Below, piece by piece: positions 23,960-37,959 of a stretch of 64,000 bases of DNA. Under the pieces are notes generated by a model, which was not told the DNA's origin, searched no databases, and saw only the letters and a program-made list of their open reading frames with translations. Each line of letters opens with the position of its first letter. Position 1 is the stretch's first letter. Both the position numbers and the translations under genes were made by a program. This DNA is from Ascaris suum (taxonomy: Eukaryota; Nematoda; Chromadorea; Rhabditida; Ascarididae). The stretch is from positions 6,434,520 to 6,498,519 of the forward strand of contig CM024176.1 of the NCBI GenBank assembly GCA_013433145.1. Reading direction: 5' to 3'.

Positions 23960-26900
23960 CTAAATTGCAACAACTGAATATAATTTGGCATATATAAAAC
24001 TTGAAAGGCCCAGAGTTTTGACCCCATGTATCAATCGCATCAAGTTTGAGGAAAACACAGTGTTTCCTTTAATAGTCAATTCACTGTTGTTCTCTCTTCC
24101 TTCACCCACAGCTACCCAGCACTTCCGTTTCCGATGCATTAATATTACTTAAGGTGACCATTACGGTGTATTTGCAATAATCGATTGGTTGTTTGTGTGA
24201 TTCGCTGCCATCTTCTATCGCATATTTTCCATAGCGGTTAAAATTCTCGTTTCCGGTAAGCAGCACTTAGCGACTGCTCTCGCATCTTCTTATATTCGCA
24301 ACGAAGGAACTTCTTTTAGCAAAAGCCGGAATTCGTTCCGCATTAAATTTAGTTTGCAGCATTGTTTCTGCCTTTTATTTCAAAATCTTTTCACTAGTGG
24401 GTGCGTGAAGTATACGTTGCATATAAATCTATATGTTTCGCGAAATTTGGAAAGTATTCCTCGAATGAGCGAGTATATAGCGCATCTTATGCATCAAAGA
24501 ATGAACACGTTCGCATTTATGTGCGCTGCTTCTCGACATCTGAGGTAGTGCCGACAAAACTGAGGTAGGCAAAAAAGTGCACAAGTAGTGATTGCTATAT
24601 GGAGCGCGGTGATGTTGCATCAAGGAGAGACTAATATGCTGATAGTGACTCTATCGCATTCGTTTACAAATTTTCGCACGCATTTTTCAATGATCATTAT
24701 GCTTGTGGCGCATCATTCAGCGTCAATAAACAAATAAGTTACGCTGTGGAGTTTAAAAAAACATTTCGAAGTTTTTTTCCACTCATCGTACAGAAAACTA
24801 CATGGATTTCGTTCTAACAAGTAACAACTGTCATGGTGCCTCAGATGAACTCAGTGATGAACGGAAGGTATCCGAGCACGCGGTTAAGTTTTAGAGGATC
24901 TTTCAAAAAGAAGTTGTTATCAGTGCTGCGGGTTTCCGGTGAGAAGGTCTCAATTCTATTAATACATCGCCAGAGGATTTGACAGTATTGAAAGCACGGT
25001 GTATTTGCTCATTTATGTGCTTTTGCAAATTCACATACGGAAACTGCATCGAAAGTCACCTATGCAGCTATGCTCGAGAGTGACGGGATATGCCGCTCAT
25101 GAGGTGTTTTAAGAACCTACTCAACACGTCACTAGGCGCGAAGATTTCCTTTTTTCTAAGAGGATTCTCAGAATATGCTCAAGGTTCCGAACTGGTCCTA
25201 TGCAAACTTGATACTAAAAGGCATAATCCAAGATGTGTACATCTTTCTCTCGACACGCCTAAAAATCATCGAAGCCGCCAACTATAAACGCAGAAAACTT
25301 GCGAATTTAAGAAATCGTCCAACGGTAGAAAAGCACATCATGGCACGTTCAGTCTATAATATGTAACTGCACGCTTTCGAAAGTGGGTTAGTGAATTCAA
25401 AGCTGTGAAATTTGATGGGTGAGGTTCGCACTTTAAATTAACTTGCTGCAGCAACTAATATGTTCGTTAAAATGAATCGATGGTGCTATTATACGTGAGA
25501 CGATTTCATTGATAGTCTACAAGCAGCCGGGTTCCATTTTGCCGTTCTCTCAAAAGTGGAGGATTTGTGCCAACAATCGAAACATTTAAATGAGAATAGG
25601 CATTGTCGCCTATTTTCTTACTTACTGGTTAGTTACGAAGCTAGATGTTTTCTTAGTGAACTATGGAAATGCATGTAGCGCCTCCAGCTTCTTTTATATA
25701 CTTTTCCATTTGTTTACACTCGTCCTGGTTTCAGTGTTTTCGACGCCTGTGAAACTCGACGGAAATGAGTGACGAACAAGAGGTTAGCCCACAGCTTTGT
25801 GAACTTGATATGTTTTTACCAGCAGCTGAATTTTGATGCTTTTGCAAGCAACTCTCTCGTTTATATTGAGCGTTCGATGATCTTAGGAAAGCGTATCAAA
25901 TATCGCCTTGTTTTTCAATCGATCAAGCGATTTTCTTATTGCTCGATTAAGTGCTTAATTCCCTCCGCATACTGTTTATGAAATAATGGACCTACTTAAG
26001 GCTCACTATATATCATGCACGGTTGGCACCATACGATAAGCCTTCTATGAGCAATATAGCTTGTTATAATTTCGTGGTCAAGTTGATTAGTAGAAATAGC
26101 TGCATTAATCATCCCGAAAATGTTGCTCGTAAATGATGGAATACGTGCAGGTGTGTCCTTTGAAAACAGTGCCTCCGATGACTCTCCTCTTCTTCTTCAG
26201 CTCTACAGGATTTACGAAGGTCAAGATATACGAAACTTCCAATTCAGGAATTCTGCAAACAACTTCGATTTTGCTGCCTAGTTGTTCATGAATGTAACGG
26301 TCACTTGAGCCACTTGGATAAATCTTAGGAATCCTCTTTCTACTGCCAGCAGGACCTGTGATAGAACAGTTTGTTTCTCGAGTTAAAGAAGCAAATCATG
26401 ACGCTGTACAATTTAAAAATTATTCATGTTTGTTTGATACATGTGAAATGCGAAGTATTACATTCTAAGTGACCAATCGTTCATTACACTGCGGTAACGA
26501 AATATAAATCTTTAGTTATAGCTGCAGGCAATTTCTCAAGAGTATGGGACAACTATCATGCAAAGTCACACGTATCGGTTAAGAAAACTTCGGACAGTGA
26601 AGAGACGTACGAACGCATCGTATACCACATTAATATTTCAATTAGCGCTTCTTATATACTGTAAAGACTCCGCTTCATTCTAGTATGGATGCTGACGAAC
26701 GACATGAAACAACGACATTTTACAATTTAGCTTATGTTTTAGGGAAAAACATCGGTGGAGGACAATAACGATAAAAGGTATCTTCTTGCTGAACTGCTTT
26801 TGTTTTCTCCGTGCCATGGTTTGCATCACCATGAATATCGTCGAGAAACTTTCTTAGTGAAACGACTTTCTCATTTAACGATGCTTATTTATGTTTGAGA

Positions 26901-27333
26901 ATAATCGGTTCAATGAGAGTTTAGCGTAAATAATTTTGAGAGAATCCTTCCATGAATATGAAGCCAGCTTGCATGTGACGCTCATCTAGAAATTAAATTT
27001 GCTTTGCGAATGAGGAAGTAAAGGTGTGCCGTGTTGCGGTGATTTGACATCGAGGCCAACTCGTTTGTAGTGCTTTGAAATTTCGAAATTCATTTAATTT
27101 TCCACCAAATGGGTTATGAAAAATGAACTTTCATAGGAAATTTGTATGGGCGGTTAGGCAAGTTAAGAATGAAAGGCTCTGTTAATATATCACTACTTGC
27201 TGGTGACATATAAAATTGTTGTCGTAGCAGCTCTCAAGATATGCTGCTTCAGTTATTTTTATGCACATTTAAGTGATCTGATTTGCGCTCTGAGGCAATG
27301 TTTCTTACATGAGAGTGACGAATTTCTTGAAGG
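23960..27333. other. Mostly non-coding, two weak plus-strand candidates
   Basis: 25175-25366 is a 63-codon plus-strand ORF (contains YIFLSTRLKIIEAANYKRRK). 26202-26280 could be a terminal exon after a pyrimidine-rich TTCTTCTTCAG acceptor, but two reading frames look equally good there. Neither can be tied to a gene. Confidence 0.3.
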
Positions 27334-30300
27334 ATGAAGAGGATGGACAGTCAATGCAGCCGCAAACGTGAAAGTCAAAATCAGCCGTCCGGTGCACTCT
27401 TCATGGACAAAGATGGCTTTGCGAATCGTCTCAGACAAATGAAATCCATAGGTCAGTGGCTAACCTTTATAAATGGAATGACATCCGTAAGGAAATTACT
27501 ATCAAATAATTGTATTAGCAAAACAAAAACACAGATAGCAGCGAATATAAAGAAATTGCTTTGATTTTCCTCAGACGTTTCCTTTCGTTTGTTCTTCGTA
27601 ACAACCGACTCTCATTTTCCATTATCTTCTTTGTTATAAGATGTTCCTTGATGGCTATTTTTCTATATAGTTGGAAGACAGAATGTAACAGATGAGAACA
27701 AAATGATGAAACGATCCAAAATTTACTCGCTGTGATTGGGAAGTGACTTCACGCACATTTGGAAGCGAAGTACTGCCTCCAATCGCTGCTGAGATACAAT
27801 CACACGTTGAGGGCTGAACAAATTTCGGAATTCCCAGTTATATGATAATTGAAGATGAGGCGATTATCACAAAGGTGAAGAGGGGCCAAGAATTACGCCG
27901 TTCAGAATTCTGCTCCTTTAAGCTCGAAATAAGCACCACCCATGTTCACATACAGCATATCTCCACTTCCCCTCAAACGATTTTAAGATGTTGCATCTCT
28001 CCCGAACGCTCGTGCTCTTCAATATACATTAGAGTCTCATTACAGGTTAGAAGGTGTTCTGAATTGTTTTATAAACATGACGATTTCATTCGTTTCTAGG
28101 ATCTGCTGACGCCAATGATCCTTCGATGAAAAAAGAGAGCAAGATTGAAAAGCTCGACTTGTCAAAAGTGACCCACGATGACCCAAAGGTACTCTTTTAC
28201 AAAAACAGATATGAGAATCACTCGCGCATATTACTTCACATTTTTGGCTTTCGTAACGATGCGTGAATGCGTAAATTAAAATAAGACCTCAAGATTCTGT
28301 TTTTGCAGACGTAAATCTTTAGCAGTCTAACAAGTGAAAGGACGAGCATATGAGCAGTAGCAGAGAAGCACCGATGAGATAGTGCTTTTCTGGCTGGTTG
28401 AATGGACACTCTCGTCAATGTATAAATTGCCAGTTATTATGATCGGAGGAAATTACTGGGGCTCTAAGCACGAATTGGCTAATGCATCATAAATATTTCG
28501 CAACACAACTGCAGAACCATAATGCTCGCTGCCGAAATTCGCTGCTATTCGACCAGATTTAAATTTCCACCTCCTTTTGTAAGCATTTCTTTTTCAATTT
28601 TTTAACGCGTAAATTTATGAGCATAAGCACCCGAAAAAAGCTATTCCTTCATGCAGCGCAAGCGTTGATACGTGGGAGATGAACGCAAAAAGGGGCGCAG
28701 TTGCAGTTCGTGCAGCATTGAAACAATGAAGGAGATATTTGTGCCTCAACCGCACATTCATTGCGTACGATGTGGAAATATTTCTGCTTGAAATCTGTTG
28801 GCTCAGAGTTTTGGTTGGCTTGGTGACTATATCAATTAGAGATCCGTAGGTTTTTATCAGCAGAAGCAAATCTCATCAGACTAACCACATCATATGGGCT
28901 GCCTTTGCATACTTTAGAAGCCTTAGGAGGCCGATTCGGTGATTACCAAAAGCTGGCCGCGAAATACGATACTTCGTTTCTTCCACGCATCTATATACAA
29001 ACGCGTTATGCATCGTATGCACGCTCGTGACATCTACGAGGACTGGGGCAGCGAGCAGCATTGGATAGAAATCTGTCGTGGCTTAAGAGATCTAGGAGAT
29101 TTTTTGAGATCTAGGAGATTTGATGCCAGAAGTTTTAAAAAAACTCGAGTTTAATTTCGACCACCTCCTGGACAGTTGAAGATGCTGGGCTCCTCGAAGG
29201 AATGAAAAGGTCTAAAACGTTTGAGGCTTTGTACTCCTTTCCAGTTCTTATTCCCTATATTTGAAGTTACAAGATTCATCGATTCTCTCCAACTTTTCAA
29301 AATTTCGTCGTTGAGCCCCTGAACACTATGAGTGCATATTGGATCGAATGTTTAATGCAGTTATAGAAACAAATCATGCACCAAGAACAAATATACGCCG
29401 CCGAGTTTTTGCAAAGAATGCAAGACGAATGGAGTTCACAGTCTTTGCCTTCCTGTAATGGCTAAAACTTCCTTTCTTTGCTGCATATTTCAATCAGTCA
29501 CAAGGAGAACGGTAGATGTTGCAATCGCTGTGTTGCAGGAGAACATCACTGAAGAAAAGAATGTCACTGGAGAGGATGTTAACAGCGGCGAGGAAGCATG
29601 CATCGAGAATGACGACGAAAGTCCGTCGAAAAAACTCGTGGACACAAGCAGTACAGATAGTATCAAAGGTGGTCGTTTAAAGAATAAAAAGGCCAATCAA
29701 GTAATACTTCAATAAAAGGATATACGAATTGAAACTTTTTATTAAATCGTGACATTGCGGGCCATAGCAGTCACTTTGTGGGATGCAATGGTTTCTTGAA
29801 CAGGAATAAAAAGTTAAAGATTGCAAATGTTTCAGCAACATCGGAGGTGGCGTTTCCTGAAGAAACAATGACGCCAAAACAGTTCACTGATAGAGAAGAC
29901 GGGAAAAACGATATGGACGTCAGACAGAAGAGTTGTAGCATCGGAGAAACTGGAAACGATGTTCCGGAGGCTATAGATGACGACTCCCGGCCACGCAAGC
30001 CGTCTATTGCAGGCGTCAGCGACGCAGATAGTGTCATAATGGGTTTAGAAGTTAGTTACATGTCCAACTCATTAAAATCTTGCCGTTTTTCCTTCGTTCT
30101 GGCTATACAGTGTTCATTTAGGTGACACGACTCGTCCACAGTAAAAACACTGCACGTAAATCTAGTAAGTTCAGCTAGTGTTGCGAATTTTTCAAGTAGT
30201 TCTTTCATATTCATATTACAGTTTATGACACATTACATAGGAGAAAGAGAGCAAGATGGAATTCAAGTGGTGGTGATGAGATGTTGGACTGAACGTAAAC

Positions 30301-32079
30301 GTGGGGTAGGGAAGCTAGCTAACCTTTTAGCGACAGAGAGAGAGGTGGGCTGCTGAGGTGAGGTGTGGAAAAACTAGTAGAAATAATAGAACTGCCCATA
30401 CGAAACAAGGGGCAAAAGATAAGGCAAGAAAAAAGCTTGCGCATCCATAGAATGCGCAAGTACGCTAATGTATAAAAATTTGATATCGTCAATTTTTCTG
30501 CCTCATCTCTGCTCTACGCAATATTGAATTGTTTTATGAATTTTCTGGATCCTTCGTTCGGCAACAAAGCATGTTTTTAGAGACAAACTTCAGTCCTTAT
30601 TGGCCCAGGATATCCATCAAGAACAGTGTAGCATTTCTCTTGGTGCATTTCTCCGACGCAATCGATATGGAAAGTTGGTGGAAGCAAATTCATAGACACT
30701 TGTTTAGGCAAACAGAAACACGCATACCGATGCAAGCGCTCTTATCAGAAGCACTCGGAAGAAGGCAAATAGCGACGCGAAGCAAATTGCCGAGAAGCAA
30801 AAGGAAAAGCGAAGCTACAGCTATAGTAAAAAGGTGATGCGATGTGAAATATTTTGTGCGCTAAATGAAGTAGTGAAGGTGGGAGGGCTCGATAGGGTTC
30901 GTGCTTCTGAATCGATCTGCGTTTCTTTCACTTGCAAGAAAGCTTGCTGTTCCCACTGGAGGTGCTTCATTTTTCTTCGTCTTTTGTTGTAAATTTTTTC
31001 CCCCCCTGAAAAATTCCCATCGGGCCATCGCTCATCCTCTATTTCAATAATTTTCATTCGCATTCAGTAACTCAATTTCGGCAACGCACAAGTTCTTGCT
31101 ATGGTTGTGTGCTAGTTGTTATCGGTAACGTTGCTTCATTGATTGCGGTGCCTTTCTGCACTCCATATATTATGCTTTCTTTGATTCTTCCAACGAATTT
31201 TTTGATCGCTCGCGTGTGCTTTTTATTTGCCCGAAACGCTTATTCCACAGGCTGTTTTTCCCTTTTAGTCAATTTATCCTTTCGAGCAGGTGTTGCATGC
31301 AGCGATTTAAATAACAACTCGAATGAAATTTAGCGAGTGTGTGCATAGCCGCACTTTGCGTTGGCATTTCCATTACCCGCCGAAGTTTCCGGTCTCAACT
31401 CGTTGTCATTCTACACTTACCATTGGTACACGAAGAAGGGGTTCATTATCATGAAACTCATCTTATGATGTACTATTTGTTCGGAAGCTCCTTTACGGTC
31501 GCCTCAGCGGTCACTTTTCTAAATTCCACATGTTTTGTTTTATTGTTGCAATAACCGTAGAACTTTGTAACAGCAGGTGGGTGAGGAGAGAAGGGAAATC
31601 CTGTTGTTCTCGCGATGAGACAGTTCCTTCATTACTGGAATGGTCCCAAAATTTTCATCATTTTTTCACTTCTACTGCATTGTTGCAATGGCCAACAGCC
31701 ATGATCTTATAGGATAAATGGAACGAGAAATTACCCGCTACACCGGATGAGCCCGCTTTTATGAAACTCTTTCCAAAAGACTTCGAACTTCCTAATATTT
31801 TCTGGCTGCGCTACTTCCAGGTGTCATCCGTTATGTTTTCGGAGCATGGGCACATATTGCAGTGCTCGACTTCCTTTCTTATTTAGCACCTTCCATAAGC
31901 AAAGTTCTTTTTGTCGAAAACCCTATGAGCACAATTTCAGGTTATACCGCCCATCGGTAGAGGCAGATATGCGTCAGATGCAAACTCGCAGCCATCAAAA
32001 ATCAACCAAGATACCTCCCGAGCAAAGGGCTTCTGGAGTCGATGCCCTTGTGAGACAATCAAATCCGATCCCCAACTGA
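27334..32079 (+). CDS. Small low-complexity acidic/basic protein, seven exons, 288 aa
   Basis: The exons 27334-27451, 28100-28188, 29539-29700, 29820-30050, 30122-30164, 30749-30833 and 31941-32079 (TGA) total 867 nt, and all phases close. The start is an ATG with an in-frame TGA just upstream. The protein is hydrophilic throughout, with no membrane segment and very few hydrophobic runs. Residues about 70-200 are acidic and Ser/Thr-rich (for example EEACIENDDESPSKK, and a second block containing DREDGKNDMD). Residues about 200-245 are strongly basic (GRRQIATRSKLPRSKRKSE), resembling a bipartite nuclear localisation signal, so I infer a disordered nuclear protein. I do not recognise the family. 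Donors include GTCAGT, GTACTC, GTAATA, GTTAGT, GTAAGT and GTGATG. The weakest site is the TTAAAG acceptor at 29819. Earlier non-coding exons or trans-splicing are possible. Confidence 0.65.
29087..29121. repeat. Two-copy direct repeat
   Basis: GAGATCTAGGAGATTT occurs at 29087-29102 and again at 29106-29121, a 19-bp period inside an intron of the disordered-protein gene. Confidence 0.7.
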
Positions 32080-33534
32080 AAACGAAAGTGTGTAGTATCA
32101 TATAGATTGATTGCAGCAAAATTTTCTAGTTCATAATGCATAAAATGATAGTCGATTAAAGTTGGAATTTGAATATGTGATATCGAAAGCTAGTCTGAAA
32201 CAATCCTATAGAAACAGCCAAGATGTGGTTATTCATTTGAAATTCGACCGAGCATTAGACCTGTTTGTAGCGTGGATAGCAATCTGATATGTCTTTGATT
32301 TCGCTATTCGATAATGTCGCTGCTAATATTCCCGTAGAGAAATATTTTGTTTTGCGAGACTATTAGTTAATTTTATTATCATAAACGACAATATTTTGTT
32401 GATCAATTTTTCCAAAGTCTTCATTTTGAATTGTGGCCACTGATTTGCTTCTTTGTGGTTCGTCTTCGAACCATTTTCCTCAACAATTAAAATCACCAAA
32501 GTAATAAAATTTCACTGCATATTCTCTCACGTGTTGATCAATGCATTGAGAAATTTCCCCGCTAGATGCTAAAAATTAAAATCCTCATGTCGTTTTACCG
32601 CTCGAATCATTCCACCGAAACTGACGACGTTTTCCATTTGGTGTGCGACATGATCGATGACTCAACCTATTCGAAGAATCTGTCTAATTTTGGAGTGGGA
32701 AAAAGATTGGGCTAGGTGCGAGCGTTGATGCATGCAATGAATGAATACGAATATTACTTGTATTTTTTAACGATAAACTCCCCGCACCTATGCACTGAGG
32801 AGCATTTTCTGCAGTGCTCTTGCATCATGAGTATGTTCATTGGCATGCAAATAAATAATGCCACTATTTTCAAACAACAAGCTTCACAAAGGTATTGCAT
32901 AAACTGTAATCAATTCCTCTTGAAATGTTATTTTAATTTATAATATGGAGAGAAGAAAGTGTAAAAAATAAGGGAGAAATAAAATAACCTCGATAGTGAA
33001 CTTAACAAACACGAAGACTCCTATGATGAGCCACAGATATTTACTGCAATGAGAACAGGACGAATCGAATAAATTACCAACATTGCAATGAAAATTAAAT
33101 TATTCTTCGGGAATTTGTGAGTTGCTGAATGTATCCGATGAAATCATTCCACGGAAAAGCGTGTTCATGACATATTCCTTTGGAACTATCGTTTTTTTTT
33201 CAGCGAGTGTCCCATCTCAGTGCAGCTACCAATAAAAGTGCTAGTGTGCTGTATCATGCCGACAAAAAATCTTACAATGTCATTTATTGTTTTATAAAAA
33301 TATCTACAAAGCGATTTAATAGTGGTAATGGCGGATGAGACTAATTCAAAGTTCTCCAGTCATTTGAAATCCGTTCAGTGCATATCGGTCTCTTTTTTTG
33401 AGAAAATTAAGGGTTGAAAGAGGTTGAAAGAGGGTTGAATTTTCGAAAAACACATTGCGAATAGACAAAACGATGATGATAATGAGGTTTCAGCGGAATC
33501 GGTAATCGATTAAGAATTGTAGATGCGAGCTCAC
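32080..33534. other. No gene supported
   Basis: AT-rich sequence after the disordered-protein gene. A poor terminal-exon candidate for the next minus-strand gene (ILRIG then stop) follows a TTAGACAG acceptor near 32680. Nothing else is supported. Confidence 0.3.
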
Positions 33535-34653
33535 TGCAATACAGACTGGTTTCTTGTGCCAAACACTTGAAAATGAAGTCACTACAAGGACGGAAACTAG
33601 ATATCCAGCGATATTTCTGTGGGATGCGTATTTGTTCCGAAAAACACTGGAGCTTAAGCTAAAAAGATGAGTCGGCAAAGGGCATTGAAAATCGAAGGAT
33701 TAAACATGTCGTCATAATGCGAGAAAGTTTTTATAGCGGTTCTCATTCGATAATTCAGCGCTCGTTGCTGTAAATGTGAAAGCAGACAACTGCTCTCGAA
33801 AAAAATCATTTCTCTGTCATTCATGCAACTAGCACTTCAAGTTTTTTTCTTCTTTATTTCAGCTTTATTGGAAGGTCCACTTTTGTTTCTATTTGTTCAC
33901 AACAATTGCTTTCGTAGTCGGCTAAGAATGCATTCATAAGCAAAGTTTGAATCTTTTCGAAATTCAGCAAGGAGATTTTCGTTCATACGCATCCTCTGTC
34001 ATCTCGACCACTTCTAAAAATTGTATTCTCCGATGTTCCGACTTTGCAATCACTTCCCCTCATTTTCACGACATGATACGTAGCGAAGTCATCACGACGA
34101 TTTCGTTCTCTCACCCAGCTGCAGAAATCACTCACTAAAATAGTAGAGCATATGAAAGAAGTTAATATTTTGAAGCAATAATTATTTCTACGTTGTGCTG
34201 ATAGGCACAGTGGTCACCTCGCTATTTCGCTACACTTTGTTAAGGTGTCGTTGAATTCGCCAAATGGCGATTGTGCGTGATATTTGTAAGGATGCATGCA
34301 CATATGGAACTGAAAAGCACAACCGCCGCATGTATTCTGGTATGCACTTATGACAGAAAGTGGACATCACAAAGCATGTTTCTAGATGTCACACCATTGC
34401 AAGATGAGTAGAAATCCCACCTCCCATGTAAGCTCTCTCAATTGTAGTTCAATAATATCCCGATCATGTCCACCAAACACCATTTCCCTCCTGCAGCATC
34501 CGCTTCCACCACCGCACATCGATGCTAGAAACTTGTTGTCATTACTCCAGTCAATGTGATAATGCGCTTGGACAATGCTGCCAATTTCTTCTGAAACAAA
34601 ACGCATTTTCCTACCAGCTTGCAAGTATAAATGGGATTCGGAAACGGACCATT
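33535..34653 (-). CDS. Unrecognised gene with Cys-rich segment and one membrane-like segment
   Basis: Three minus-strand exons join in phase: 34653-34421, 34309-34218 and 33658-33535. Exon 1 contains HIDWSNDNKFLASMCGGGSG, the doublet GCCRR, and GHDRDIIELQLRELTWE, ending at a GTGGGA donor. Exon 2 (acceptor TGCTTTTCAG) contains MCMHPYKYHAQSPFGEFND. Exon 3 (acceptor CTTTTTAG, donor GTGAGC) contains the hydrophobic run IAGYLVSVLVV. Cysteines cluster before the hydrophobic run, which suggests an extracellular part followed by a membrane anchor; this is inference. Neither the first nor the last exon is fixed. A 130-codon minus-strand ORF at 35461-35069 with two hydrophobic runs might be an upstream exon, but I found no phase-compatible joint. 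Family unknown. Confidence 0.5.
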
Positions 34654-37600
34654 CTTATGCCACGTGGCTCTCTACTCTAGCTTCCGCGGTATATTGCCGC
34701 AAATCAAGCGTAAATATTGATTCAGAGCCGCAATTTTTTTACGTGGCAGAGAAAGATAGGAACAAAAAGGACCGGTTGATATACTCATTGATATATGATA
34801 TACGTGTAATTGGTGGAATTATGTTTAACAACTTTTATATAAGTCACAGGAAGTTATTAAGTTGTGTCGGAGGCGAAACATTCAAGTGAAAACTATTCGC
34901 CACAGATATCTTCCTAGTGGCTTGCTACTTACTCGACTATGCGTTACGGGTATCTGTTTGAAAGTTCGTGATATATCTTACGATTTCGAAGTGAATCTCC
35001 TCGCAAGGAAATGTGTTTCAGTACACCCTCGCAAAGGAGATAGTACAATCCATAGATTTACGCTTCTATTAGAAATCATATGCTTCACTTGTTGTGCTCA
35101 TGAAAAATTGACTGAAATTCCACATTATGTCATAATCATCAGAATTTGACCGAATAAAACTATCATAACGATTGAAAGTTGACATCAAACGGGAAATATG
35201 CCGCAAATCACAGTCATGACCGAGTGGTCTCTTCTCTGAAGTAGGCATGCCGATCGACGCAAAGTAAACTAAAGTAATGAAGTCGATTTGGGCAAACATT
35301 GACACTCTTGAAACTTGTACTTTCTCCAGCACTTTATTCTTGTGCATAATGCTCAAATATACATCGATGAGCACTATCAAACAGTTCATAGATGCAAGAA
35401 AATGTAGGCTCATATTTTGTAAGGCTTGATGATCACCAAGAAGATGACCGTAACAAATCACAGTGAACTTCTATGATGATCACCGTAACGAATATGCAGC
35501 GGTCTTTTTTACTTGTTATTAGAAAGTTGAATTCCTTCACTTTCTACACATATATCGGTTTGATTTTGCCGGTTTTGAATTCAGTGAAAGCTATTGTCGT
35601 TTCCGTTGAATTACACTTTTGAAACTGTTGAGACACAACCAACTAGCAGTTGAGAGCGCAAATTAATCTGCGACGTTGCCTGAATGCTTCCAACGGGTAA
35701 CGGTGATGTTGCTGCTAAGTAACGGATGTTATTCGCAGTTGTTCAATTCCTCCTCATGATACAATGTTCTTTGACGCTTATAGGCCGAATCATAAGCTGC
35801 ACTTATTTTTCGAAGAACGGCAATTGCATCAGTGAACGCCAGCGGTTGTTAGGGCATGAGCTTTTGCAATCATTCAACGGCGCGAAATGATTTTATAAAC
35901 TAATAAAAAGCAATAAAATATTTGCAAAAAGACAGCCATAAAATAATCGAACCAAATGCTTGCGAAACTCTCTCACGACAAATTCATTTTCGGTCCAAGA
36001 AATCTTTTTTTAAATCATAAAGCACAGTCTGATTGGCCGTAAAATGCATCGAAGTTTTCAGAAATATTTACATATCAATAATGGTGTTCAACATCGATGA
36101 ATCAACTTGAAAATCTGCTCAAATGAGTCATCTATGATGTGCATTACAGTAACAGAAAATAACTCTCAAAGTTCTAATTGCGGACGTTTCGAAACTAAAA
36201 TCATCAGGCACACAGGCATACACAGACATGAACATTTCACGGTTCTACACGTCATTGTCGCAAGAGGTTTCGCAAATGCCAGGTGCCGGGGCATATAACG
36301 AGCCATCAATGTCTAACGTGAAGGAAGCTTAATGCAACTGTGCAGGTGCGTCGACAGAAAATAGAAAATAAGTTCGAAACTGCAAGCAAACTTAGCATCT
36401 CTGATTAACGTCTAGAGCATCCTACCAATAGAAACGTCGGAGAAGTCGTCTAGGCAGGTGATCAGGTCATAGTTTTGCTTATGGCATGGAATCTCACAAT
36501 TATGACACAATGCATAATGCGATGGGACCCCATAGCAGCGAACTGCAATCGGAGCTTTGCGGAGCGTCGTAATAATATGCAATACGTTTTTGTTTTATCG
36601 ATTGGTGGTGATAGAGTGACGTCATAATAATGTTATTGCGTACTTGATTCTCGCATCATTGGGATGGAATCCATCGATTCCGCACCATACAACATTTGGC
36701 ATCGACCATAGAAACGAGTGTGACTCATAGGAAATCGAATGGTTTGAAGGAATTGCGCTATAGTCTCTTTTCAAAAAAAAAAAAAAAACTGGAGAGATAA
36801 ATACGAGTCTTACATCTGTCAGACGCCCAAGACTCGTTTTCGAATACACATCGCACCAACAAAGCGGTCACATAAATTTACGAGAAGCGATATCAGACTT
36901 GAAATTTGCACATCCTTTTGTTATTGGAAAGGCACCAGTTCCCACTGGGAGAGGAAGGCTGCTCCATCGTATTTGAACGGACGCTTCTGCGAATGAATAC
37001 GGAAGTGAAGATTTATAATGATATTGGAGTGCCGAATGAACAACCAACAAAGGAAATAAAAACAAATTTCTTGAATAAGGGCACTTTTCAGTTGCAAGAT
37101 AACACGGAAACGTTGTTGTGTGTAGGAGTGTTCCAAATGAAGCATTATGAATAGAATTGAAAACGGAAAATTCATTAATGAGAATCGTTGCTTATGTGCA
37201 CGTTTCTTCCATATTAGTCTTATGGACGCATTGCAAGTTTGAAAAGAGAAATTTATGGAATCGCTCTCGATGTGTTCTCTTGTGAAACATCTGAAGTGCA
37301 CCGCTTGTGAAGACGAGGATCACTCGACTTGTGCACTGAAAGTGCACAAAAAGTCTAGCGATTAGAAAATTTAGCGATAGTCGGTGAATACATCAGCTTT
37401 TCACGCAGTTTGATTTTCAGTAGCGCTAATGCGTGTTGATGAGCGAATAAACTGCCAGGAGGGTCAAGCGTGCGCTAGACCGAGTGTTTTTCGTGGTCGT
37501 TGACATTCAGATAAAGCATTCGCCCATGAACGCTTCTTTCAACTACGACAGTGCTTGGAGCTGCCATGCGTATTCATGTTGACAGCAAAGCATCCATCGT

Positions 37601-37944
37601 TCATAGCATAATTGTTATGAGCCGATTTCAAAGAGAACAATCTAGGGAGTACTCAATAAAGCACATACTCGACGACTGCAACGTCCTTTCACAAACTTAG
37701 CTGCATGAATGACGAATACATCTTTTAAGCAAAGTTCCCGCCGTTTGAATGTCTACATAAAAATGCGATTCGTTGGGACGGTTTTCAGTTTACCTCTGTA
37801 AACGCGGTCCATGAGATTCACTGATGCAGCAAAAAAGGCTTATATGTACAGATAATCAACTGTACTTATAGAGTATGTTACGCACACTTTGCAATAAACG
37901 ACAAAAGTTTTAACAAATTTATCTTTGAAGAACGAACATTTCGT
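34654..37944. other. Unresolved region with weak minus-strand ORFs
   Basis: Minus-strand ORFs at 35461-35069 (130 codons, hydrophobic) and 37301-36921 (126 codons) exceed chance length slightly, but have no clear splice partners. A 15-base A run lies near 36774. No gene is called. Confidence 0.25.
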
Positions 37945-37959
37945 TCACACTATGGTCAT

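Noticed and set aside
31109..31554. Two hydrophobic plus-strand ORFs as membrane proteins
   Set aside because: They fall inside the intron before the last exon of the disordered-protein gene; T-rich DNA gives such ORFs by chance.
34615..34653. Separate 39-nt exon upstream of the Cys-rich gene
   Set aside because: The intron would be 24 nt; the frame is open throughout, so it is part of one exon.
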